Origin: an uncultured Clostridia bacterium
GTDB lineage: Bacteria > Bacillota > Clostridia > Oscillospirales > Ruminococcaceae
Direction of reading: 5' to 3'
Length of the DNA: 20,855 nucleotides
NCBI GenBank assembly: GCA_947632425.1
Contig: CANRPG010000011.1
Span: 1-20,855, forward strand
A model generated the notes under the pieces. The model was given only the letters and a program-made list of their open reading frames with translations, did no database searches and was not told the DNA's origin. Each line of letters begins with the position of its first letter. Position 1 is the stretch's first letter. The translations under genes and the position numbers were made by a program. Positions 14,341 through 20,855 of the stretch are shown piece after piece.

Positions 14341-17300
14341 ATGCCTGTTTACAGAATTTATGTTGAAAAGAAACCTGAGTTTGCAGTCGAAGCGCGCTCA
14401 CTGCTTGCCGACATCGGATCGGCACTTGGCATTGAGGGGCTGCGCAGTATTCGCGTTATCAACAGATACGATGCACAGGGTCTGACACCTGAAGCTTTTG
14501 CTCTTGCTGCGCCTATAGTTTTCTCTGAGCCTGCCGTTGACGTTGTATACGAGCATCTTCCGGAGATAGACGATGACGAGCACGTTTTTGCTGAGAGTAT
14601 CTGCCGGGACAGTTTGATCAGCGATCGGATTCATGCGCGCAGTGCATATCGCTTCTAACGGGTGAAAAGCAGCCTACTGTACGCACTGCAAGGATATATA
14701 TTCTGAAAGGCAGCATAAGCGAAGAAGACATAGCCGCAATAAAGCACTACATAATCAACCCAGTAGAAAGCAGAGAGGCATCTTTTAGGCGGTTTGAAAC
14801 GCTCGATACCGAATACGATATACCCACCAAAGTGGACACGATAGACGGCTTTATATACTCAAATGATGACGACCTGCGCGATCTTATGAACAAGATGGGT
14901 CTGGCTATGGACTTTGACGACATAAAGTTCTGCCGTGATTACTTCCGTGACAGCGAAAAACGCAACCCGACCGTTACTGAGATACGCATGATAGATACCT
15001 ACTGGTCTGACCACTGCCGCCACACGACGTTTTTAACGCATATAGACGGTGTGGATATTCAGAGCGACTACATAAACGATACGTTCAAAAAATACAAGGA
15101 AGTGCGCTCTGAGCTGTATGCCGGCAGGACGGACAAGCCTATGACTCTTATGGATCTTGCTGTTATAGGCGCTAAGAAACTGAAAAAAGACGGCTTGCTG
15201 AAAGACCTTGATGAAAGCGAAGAGATAAATGCTTGCTCCGTAAAAATAAAAGTAGACGTTGACGGCGAGGACGAAGACTGGCTGCTGATGTTCAAAAACG
15301 AAACACACAACCACCCGACTGAGATCGAGCCTTTCGGCGGCGCGGCTACCTGCCTTGGCGGAGCTATAAGAGATCCGCTTTCGGGTCGTTCATATGTTTA
15401 TCAGGCTATGAGGGTAACGGGTGCAGCGAACCCTCTTGTGCCTATTGAAGACACCATTGCAGGCAAGCTGCCGCAAAGAAAGATAGTTGTCGGCGCGGCG
15501 AACGGTTATTCATCATACGGCAACCAGATAGGTCTTGCAACGGGTAATGTAAATGAGATATATCACCCCGGTTACGTTGCGAAAAGAATGGAGATAGGCG
15601 CTGTTATAGGCGCTGCCCCCGAAGCTAACGTAAGGCGCGAAAGACCGCAGGAGGGCGATGTTGTAATTCTGCTTGGCGGCAGAACAGGCCGTGACGGCTG
15701 CGGCGGCGCTACGGGTTCTTCAAAGTCACACACGCTTCAGTCGCTCGAAAGCTGCGGCGCGGAGGTACAGAAAGGTAATGCGCCTATTGAAAGAAAACTG
15801 CAAAGACTTTTCCGCGACCCCGAAGTTACAAGGCTTATAAAACGCTGCAACGACTTCGGCGCAGGCGGTGTTTCGGTAGCTATTGGCGAGCTTACAGACG
15901 GACTTGTTATTGACCTTAACAAAGTACCGAAAAAGTATGACGGACTTGACGGCACGGAACTGGCTATTTCGGAATCTCAGGAGAGAATGGCTGTTGTAGT
16001 AAGCGAGAGCGATGCCGACAAGTTTATGAAAATGGCAGACAAGGAAAATCTTGAAGCTACAAAAGTGGCTGTTGTAACTGCCGAGCCTCGTCTTAAAATG
16101 ATATGGAACGGCGCGACAATTGTTGATCTTTCAAGAGAATTTCTTAACTCTAACGGCGCTTCAAAGCACACGACTATAACCGTAGAAGAGCCTGTGGTGA
16201 TCACGAATGAGAATGTGAAAGACTCTGCCGCTATGTGGGAAGAGATGATCTCAAACCTTAACATATGCTCGCAGAAAGGTCTTGTTGAGAGATTTGACTC
16301 TACGATAGGCGCAGGCACGGTGCTTATGCCATACGGCGGCAAATACCAGAATACTCCTACTCAGGCAATGGCTGCAAAACTGCCCGTACTTAACGGCGAG
16401 ACTAAGACTGCCTCTATAATGGCGTGGGGATTTAACCCGTTTCTGTCTTCACAGTCGCCGTATCACGGAGCAATTTCGGCTGTTACGGAATCTATAGCGA
16501 AAGTTGTTGCAACGGGCGGCAGCCGCAAAAAGTGCTGGCTGACTTTCCAGGAATATTTTGAGAGAACGCAGAACGACCCGACACGCTGGGGCAAACCGAT
16601 GGCGGCGCTTTTGGGCGCGTTCAAGGCACAGCTTGAATACGGCATTGCATCTATAGGCGGCAAGGACTCAATGAGCGGTACTTTTGAAAAGATAGACGTC
16701 CCCCCTACCCTTGTATCTTTCGCTGTATCTACCGCGAACACCGACAGGATAATATCGCAGGAGTTTAAAAAAGCAGGTTCTACTGTAATATACATAAAGC
16801 CCGAATATGACCAGAACGGTCTGCCGATATTCAAGAGTGTGCTTGAAGTATTCGACAAGGTGGAAAAGCTTATCGCAGAGGGCAAAGTTCTTTCCTGCTG
16901 GAGCGTTTCTTACGGCGGTATTTCGGAAGCTATCGCAAAAATGTCGTTTGGCAACAAGATAGGTTTCCGCTTCTCGGGATATGTTTCGCCGTCCGAGTTA
17001 TACAGAGCTTGCTACGGCAGCTTTGTTATAGAACTTGCTGACGGTGTAGATGCAGGCGAGAGGATACTCGGTGAGACTATAAGTCAGTACGTTATAATTA
17101 CAGAAAAATACGCTGTAGAGCTTGATAAACTTGAAAAACTGTGGTCTGAAAAGCTGGAGCCCGTTTATCCTACAAAGGTAAACATACCGAGAAACGTTCC
17201 CGAAGTTTTCGGATATTCTGTAAACGACAGGCGCGCTTCTACGGTAAAAATTGCACGTCCCAGGGTGCTTATACCCGTATTCCCCGGAACGAACTGCGAA

Positions 17301-18053
17301 TACGATACCGCTAAGGCGTTTGAAAAGGCAGGCGCTAAGGCTGAAATTTTCGTTATAAGAAATCTCAACGAATCGCAGATAAATGAATCTGTTGAAGAGA
17401 TAGAAAGGCGTATTAAAAACTCGCAGATGATAATGCTGCCGGGCGGCTTTTCGGGCGGCGATGAGCCTGACGGAAGCGGCAAGTTCATTACAGCATTTTT
17501 CAAAAACCCAAGGCTGGCGGAGGCTATAAACGATCTGCTTAAAAACAGAGACGGACTTATGATGGGCATATGCAACGGCTTCCAAGCGCTTGTAAAGCTG
17601 GGTCTTGTTCCGTATGGCGAGATACGCGATATGCGCAGCGACTCCCCCACCCTTACATTCAATACTATTGCAAGACACCAGTCGAAAATGGTGCGCACAA
17701 GGGTGGCTTCAAACAAGTCTCCGTGGCTTGCTGATGCAAAGGTAGGCGACATACACACGGTAGCGATCTCTCACGGCGAGGGCAGATTTATAGCTACGCC
17801 CGAAGAAATAGCAACAATGGCGCACAACGGTCAGATATGCACGCAGTATGTTGACTTTGCCGACAGACCTACTTATGACATACAGTGCAACCCGAACACA
17901 TCTATAGATGCTATAGAGGGCATAACCTCTCCTGACGGACGCGTGCTTGGCAAAATGGGGCACTCTGAGCGTAAGGGCGACAACGTATGCATAAATGTGC
18001 CCGGCGAAAAAGATCAACACCTGTTTGAAAACGGCGTTAAGTATTTCTCATAA
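14341..18053 (+). pseudogene. purL: Phosphoribosylformylglycinamidine synthase PurL, interrupted by a one-base frameshift
   Basis: The large single-chain FGAM synthase converts FGAR, glutamine and ATP to FGAM in purine synthesis. The ATG at 14341 has AAGGAG 8 bases upstream. Frame 1 reads a PurS-like N-terminus (VYRIYVEKKPEF, VVYEHLPEID) to HVFAE, then goes out of register and stops at 14656. The expected continuation EYLPGQFDQRSDSCAQC begins in another frame at 14595 and runs to 18053. A single missing base near 14590-14595 explains the break; the repaired protein would have about 1237 residues, normal for the clostridial form. The second frame holds the AIRS-type ATP-binding modules (ETHNHPTEIEPFGG, GRTGRDGCGGATG). 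The C-terminal glutaminase has VFPGTNCEYD, GICNGFQ with the nucleophile Cys, SHGEGRF, and GHSER with the His/Glu pair. All are intact, so this is a recent lesion or a sequence error. Confidence 0.93.
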
Positions 18054-18064
18054 TGAAGTGAGTT

Positions 18065-18343
18065 ATGAATAATATAACTAAGCTAATACTAATATATATG
18101 GGTGTGCTTGGCTTTATTACATTTATAATGTACGGTATTGACAAAGCAAAGGCAAAAGCCCATAAATGGCGTATTCCCGAGCGTGTTTTGCTTGGCATGT
18201 GCATGATTGGCGGCATAATTGGCGGCTGGCTGGGTATGTATGTTTTCAGGCACAAAACAAAGCATCTGAAATTTCATGTGGTGCAGATACTTGCAAGTAT
18301 TCTGTGGGGCATATGCATAGTGGTTTCAGTAACAAAATTATAA
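18065..18343 (+). CDS. DUF1294 family membrane protein
   Basis: 92 residues with three hydrophobic segments (about 4-24, 41-61 and 72-90), so a small integral membrane protein. The family signature is clear: GIDKAKAKAHKWRIPE (24-39), then a Gly-rich helix, then FRHKTKHLKF (61-70). DUF1294 proteins have no established function. The start ATG lies 11 bases after the purL stop behind a weak AAGTGAG site, so co-transcription with purL is likely. A terminator follows immediately. Confidence 0.92.
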   Translation: MNNITKLILIYMGVLGFITFIMYGIDKAKAKAHKWRIPERVLLGMCMIGGIIGGWLGMYVFRHKTKHLKFHVVQILASILWGICIVVSVTKL

Positions 18344-18348
18344 AAATG

Positions 18349-18387
18349 CAGCGTTTCCACCTTATTTGGGCGGAAGCGCTGTTTTTT
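18349..18387. terminator. Bidirectional rho-independent terminator between DUF1294 gene and sigE
   Basis: CAGCGTTTCC (18349-18358) pairs with GGAAGCGCTG (18372-18381), a 10-bp stem with one G-U pair, followed by six T residues (18382-18387). On the minus strand the same stem is followed by CATTTTTA, so it can also end the sigE transcript. Confidence 0.85.
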
Positions 18388-19109
18388 CAGCAGAGTTTTT
18401 CTAAGGATCGCTTTATCTGGCGAAGTATTCGTTTTTCAAGCCTTGATATGTACGACTGCGATATGCCCACCTCGTCTGCGACCTCCTTTTGAGTGCGTTC
18501 TTTATACCCAGCCAGACCGAAGCGCATTTGCATTATGGTGCGTTCGCGCTCACCCAGCTTTTCTATCTGCTCTAACAAAAGCCGCTTTTCGGTCTCGCTT
18601 TCAATGCCGCGTATCACAATATCGTCGTCAGTGCCAAGAATGTCGCCAAGCAGCAGTTCGTTGCCGTCCCAGTCAACGTTGAGCGGCTCGTCAATAGAAA
18701 TTTCCTTGCGCGACTGCGATGTTTTGCGCAAAAACATAAGTATCTCGTTTTCTATGCAGCGAGAGGCATACGTGGCAAGCTTTATATTTTTGTCGGGGCG
18801 GAACGTCTTTACTGCCTTTATTAGCCCTATTGTGCCTATTGAAATAAGATCTTCAATGCCTATGCCTGTGGTCTCAAACTTTTTTGCTATATAAACAACC
18901 AGCCGCAGATTGTGTATTATAAGAAGCTCATGCGCTTTTTTCTCGTCAACTTCTAAAAGTTCAAAGGCTTTGGCTTCTTCTTCGGGTGTAAGCGGCGGCG
19001 GCAGTGCCTGAGAGCCGTTTATATAGTCCACGCGCCGTTTGCCAAATGATCTGCCTAAAGCTGTTTGTACCCATTGCAAAAGCATTTTAAATTTTAACAA
19101 TTGTGTCAC
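18387..19109 (-). CDS. sigE: Sporulation sigma factor SigE (pro-sigma-E)
   Basis: 240 residues, the normal SigE length. It directs RNA polymerase to early mother-cell genes in sporulation. The core matches Bacillus SigE closely: NGSQALPPPL, LRLVVYIAKKFE, region 2 EDLISIGTIGLIKAV...LATYASRCIENEI, DEPLNVDWDGNELLL, GTDDDI, and the region 4.2 helix-turn-helix TQKEVADEVGISQSYISRLEKR. The N-terminal ~30 residues form the hydrophobic-basic pro-sequence removed by SpoIIGA. The start is the GTG at 19109; GAGAGG lies close before it, so the exact start is less certain than the frame. It lies 35 bases after spoIIGA. spoIIIG (sigG), often downstream in Bacillus and Clostridium, is not present here. Confidence 0.95.
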   Translation of the reverse strand: MTQLLKFKMLLQWVQTALGRSFGKRRVDYINGSQALPPPLTPEEEAKAFELLEVDEKKAHELLIIHNLRLVVYIAKKFETTGIGIEDLISIGTIGLIKAVKTFRPDKNIKLATYASRCIENEILMFLRKTSQSRKEISIDEPLNVDWDGNELLLGDILGTDDDIVIRGIESETEKRLLLEQIEKLGERERTIMQMRFGLAGYKERTQKEVADEVGISQSYISRLEKRILRQIKRSLEKLC

Positions 19110-19144
19110 TGCCTCTCTGAAAATTCTTTTGTTCTATAATATAT

Positions 19145-19948
19145 TTATCTTAACAAACACGGGTTGAATATAGCCTGCTCGCTGCTTCCCTCTACTATGC
19201 CTATGGTTGCCTTCAGCGGCTTTGTGTTGCCCTTGCCGTCGCAGATCCTGAGATCCTGCGGTTTGGCAAGCCACATAAGTGAGTCGCCGCTTACCGTTGA
19301 GTACGGCATAAGACGAAATCCTCTTGGCAGGGTCTGAGCAAGAGACCAGTCTGAGCACATTTTATCGCTTACGCATACTATCACGGGCGTGCCGCTGAGA
19401 TGATCTCGCGCCATGTTTCCTGTATCGGCAAGCGCTTCAAAGGTATAGCTTTTGTCGTCTATCTTAAAAAACAGCTTATATGCTGTATTATTGTAAATAT
19501 GCTCGGTGTATATCCTCTCGGCTATTGAAAAAAGAGTATAGCAGGCTATACACGAAAATACAAGTGTTATAACAGAAACATCAAAGTACACCGTGCCGTA
19601 AATTATGTATATCCTGCCGCAGCCAGTCATGTACCAGATAATATACACCGCCGCCAGAAATGTGATATATGCAAATATGTATGCAAAAGTTCTTTTGAAA
19701 AGTTTGCGAGGACTTAGTGTATTGAAAGCAACGGCACATACCGCCACAGAAGCCGCTAGTTTGATAACAACTGATGCCGCCATATTGCCTGTAAGCACAG
19801 AAAGAGATGACATCGCGCCTATCGCGGCGGCTGCAAAGGTACGTGAAGCGGACAGCCCTATATGCAGAAAGCTTGCTGCGGCGCTAACAAGCACTATACA
19901 GACCGCAAGATTCGTTACAAACAGAACGTCCACATACAGCTTGATCAC
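19145..19948 (-). CDS. spoIIGA: Sigma-E processing peptidase SpoIIGA
   Basis: 267 residues. SpoIIGA is a membrane-embedded aspartic protease in the septum that cuts the pro-sequence from pro-sigma-E after a signal from SpoIIR. The N-terminal ~150 residues hold about five hydrophobic segments. The C-terminal protease half has the active-site motif ALADTGN (DTG at 175-177) followed by HLSGTPVIV, and FRLMPYSTVSG, which matches the family RxIPYSSVG region. The GTG at 19948 is chosen because the strong GGGAGGGGA site precedes it and the product then begins MIKLYVDVLF, the typical N-terminus. The longer frame upstream lacks a ribosome binding site. It forms the spoIIG operon with sigE. Confidence 0.94.
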   Translation of the reverse strand: MIKLYVDVLFVTNLAVCIVLVSAAASFLHIGLSASRTFAAAAIGAMSSLSVLTGNMAASVVIKLAASVAVCAVAFNTLSPRKLFKRTFAYIFAYITFLAAVYIIWYMTGCGRIYIIYGTVYFDVSVITLVFSCIACYTLFSIAERIYTEHIYNNTAYKLFFKIDDKSYTFEALADTGNMARDHLSGTPVIVCVSDKMCSDWSLAQTLPRGFRLMPYSTVSGDSLMWLAKPQDLRICDGKGNTKPLKATIGIVEGSSEQAIFNPCLLR

Positions 19949-19970
19949 AATTGTCCCCTCCCGACATTTA

Positions 19971-20020
19971 ATTATATTTACGGCCCTATAAAAAATATGT
20001 CGGTTCGGGTACTTGGACAA
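19971..20020 (-). promoter_or_regulatory. Possible spoIIG promoter region
   Basis: Two readings are possible on the minus strand. One is TTGTCC (20020-20015) with a 17-base spacer to TATTTT (19997-19992). The other is CCGACA (20003-19998) with a long 21-base spacer to TATAAT (19976-19971), like the long spacing of the Spo0A-dependent Bacillus spoIIG promoter. TGTCCAA (20019-20013) matches the 0A box TGTCGAA at 6 of 7 positions. The evidence is weak. Confidence 0.3.
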
Positions 20021-20054
20021 TAAAAAACGAGCGCACCTGTAAAAGGCGCACTCG
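20021..20054 (-). terminator. Rho-independent terminator downstream of ohrR
   Basis: On the minus strand CGAGTGCGCC (20054-20045) pairs with GGTGCGCTCG (20037-20028), a 10-bp stem with two G-U pairs and a 7-base loop, followed by six T residues (20027-20022). It lies 17 bases after the ohrR stop and insulates spoIIGA from it. Confidence 0.88.
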
Positions 20055-20070
20055 CACTATATGTATTTAA

Positions 20071-20508
20071 TTATTTGCGGCCGTCAAGTATCTTATATAA
20101 AAGCTTGTACAGCTGCACGCTCTCATCGTGGGAAAGCAGGTTGCATGAAGCCATTTTTCTCGGTATATCTACAGCTTTTTCTTTAAGAGCATCGCCCTTT
20201 TCAGTAAGAGACACAATAAGGTTGCGCTCGTCCTTTGAGGATCGTTTGCGCTCTATATACTCCCTTGCCTCCATCTTTTTCAGAAGCGGCGTAAGCGTGC
20301 CCGAATCCAGAAACAAAAGGTCGCCGAGTTCCTTCACGGTCATCGTCTTATGCTCCCACAAAGCCATCATTACTATATACTGTGTATATGTAAGGTCAAT
20401 TTCATCGAGAAAAGGTTTATACTGCTTTATGATCTCTCTTGAACAGGCATACAGCGGAAAACAAAGCTGATTGCTGATTTTGAGAACATCATATTTACTG
20501 TCGCTCAT
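20071..20508 (-). CDS. ohrR: MarR-family organic hydroperoxide sensor/repressor OhrR
   Basis: 145 residues, the normal length for OhrR. It closely matches the OhrR subgroup of MarR regulators: NQLCFPLYACSRE with the redox-sensing cysteine (Cys16), YKPFLDEIDLTYTQY, then the winged helix with TVKELGDLLFLDSGTLTPLLKKME and the wing KRSSKDERN. In known OhrR, oxidation of this cysteine by organic peroxides releases DNA. Further cysteines lie at 22 and 122; the latter is near the position of the resolving cysteine of two-Cys OhrR. The ATG at 20508 is chosen over 20523 because GGGG lies about 9 bases before it, while the upstream ATG has no site. No ohr peroxidase gene lies in the window. A promoter and palindrome upstream suggest autoregulation. 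Confidence 0.92.
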   Translation of the reverse strand: MSDSKYDVLKISNQLCFPLYACSREIIKQYKPFLDEIDLTYTQYIVMMALWEHKTMTVKELGDLLFLDSGTLTPLLKKMEAREYIERKRSSKDERNLIVSLTEKGDALKEKAVDIPRKMASCNLLSHDESVQLYKLLYKILDGRK

Positions 20509-20545
20509 GCTGATTACCCCCATTTAGATTGAATTTATAAAATTA

Positions 20546-20559
20546 AATGAATATTCGTT
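20546..20559. promoter_or_regulatory. Candidate OhrR operator
   Basis: A 14-base inverted repeat AATGAATATTCGTT, symmetrical except for one base pair, lies at the predicted transcription start of ohrR, downstream of the -10. Its position fits autorepression. It is not the Bacillus OhrR operator sequence, so the link is inferred from position. Confidence 0.4.
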
Positions 20560-20565
20560 ATATTT

Positions 20566-20594
20566 ATTGTAACACATTTAGTTTCATTTTGCAA
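20566..20594 (-). promoter_or_regulatory. Sigma-A-type promoter of ohrR
   Basis: On the minus strand, -35 TTGCAA (20594-20589), a 17-base spacer and -10 TACAAT (20571-20566). The predicted start is about 20559, with a leader of about 50 bases. Confidence 0.7.
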
Positions 20595-20695
20595 TCATTT
20601 TGAGAGAATTTATAATATTTTTATACTTTTTTATTAAAAATGCAGTAAATTTGGTGTGTGAAAGCAGTCATAAGCTGTTGAATATTTTTATAATT

Positions 20696-20855
20696 TCAGC
20701 GAATATTTTTAGTCATATCAACAAACAAATTATGTATGCGCGTATCTTCGGTAAGTTCGGGGTGAAAAGACATGGCGAGAATGTTTTTATACCTTACCGC
20801 TGTTATCCTTCCGTCGGTGATGTTAAGCACCTCGATGTTTTCATCATCTGCAAGG
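20696..20855 (-). CDS. pdxT: Pyridoxal 5'-phosphate synthase glutaminase subunit PdxT, partial (3' end only)
   Basis: The frame is open to the window edge, so only the last ~52 residues are seen. They read ...VLNITDGRITAVRYKN, then ILAMSFHPELTEDTRIHNLF, ending in a TGA at 20698-20696. The motif FHPELTEDTRIH is diagnostic of PdxT and supplies the His/Glu of the class I glutaminase triad; the Cys is outside the window. PdxT releases ammonia from glutamine for PdxS in vitamin B6 synthesis. pdxS is probably upstream, outside the window. No clear terminator follows the stop. Confidence 0.9.
   Translation of the reverse strand, partial: LADDENIEVLNITDGRITAVRYKNILAMSFHPELTEDTRIHNLFVDMTKNIR

Noticed and set aside
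14580..14600. Programmed ribosomal frameshift in purL
   Set aside because: There is no slippery heptamer of the XXXYYYZ type; the codon at the junction (GAG) cannot re-pair one base back, and PurL is not known to use recoding.
16998..17758. Long minus-strand open frames (226 and 197 codons) opposite purL
   Set aside because: They lie opposite the conserved PurL glutaminase region, have no ribosome binding site and show no recognisable motif.
20680..20711. Direct repeat of GAATATTTTTA (20680-20690 and 20701-20711)
   Set aside because: It is short and AT-rich, near the pdxT stop; chance occurrence is likely and no mobile-element or attachment context is present.
1..20855. CRISPR arrays, tRNA or rRNA genes, insertion sequences, prophage
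   Set aside because: No spaced repeats, cloverleaf sequences, transposase or phage genes were seen; intergenic gaps are all under about 200 bases.

Overview
The window comes from a low-to-mid-GC, endospore-forming Gram-positive bacterium of the class Clostridia. The Oscillospiraceae/Ruminococcaceae are the best guess. The evidence is the spoIIGA-sigE sporulation pair, a large single-chain clostridial PurL, PlsY-type phospholipid synthesis, strong AGGAGG-type ribosome binding sites and TTGACA/TATAAT-type promoters. The lineage is inferred from gene content, not from a marker tree. No rRNA, tRNA, CRISPR array, insertion sequence or prophage gene was seen, and no stretch over 300 bases lacks a gene.

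Layout. (1) 1-4174, plus strand: the 3' part of an operon encoding a MoxR-type AAA+ ATPase (5' end outside the window), a DUF5682 protein with TIKI/TraB-like motifs, and a VWA protein with an intact MIDAS. A bidirectional terminator follows. (2) 8477-4219, minus strand: der - plsY - gpsA - EAL-domain phosphodiesterase, a GTPase/phospholipid operon that ends in a c-di-GMP gene. (3) 9222-8563, minus: yceD (DUF177) - rpmF, with a consensus promoter upstream and a terminator between rpmF and der. (4) 11123-9322, minus: pgi and a small P-loop protein of unknown role. (5) 12766-11269, minus: an HPr-like protein without the phospho-acceptor histidine, followed by a DD-carboxypeptidase-like protein that has lost all three catalytic motifs. 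(6) 12965-18343, plus: mtaB, purL (with a one-base frameshift) and a DUF1294 membrane protein. The mtaB promoter is back-to-back with the promoter of the HPr-like gene. (7) 20508-18387, minus: ohrR (redox repressor), spoIIGA and sigE. (8) 20855-20696, minus: the 3' end of pdxT (vitamin B6 synthesis).

How the genes work together. Most of the window is core housekeeping: ribosome assembly and tRNA modification (der, rpmF, yceD, mtaB), membrane lipid synthesis (plsY, gpsA), central carbon (pgi), purines (purL) and sporulation (spoIIGA activates pro-sigma-E). The least ordinary parts are the MoxR/DUF5682/VWA cassette and the neighbouring pair of apparent pseudoenzymes (HPr without His15, and an S11 peptidase without SxxK, SxN or KTG). 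The purL frameshift is either a real recent lesion or a sequence error.
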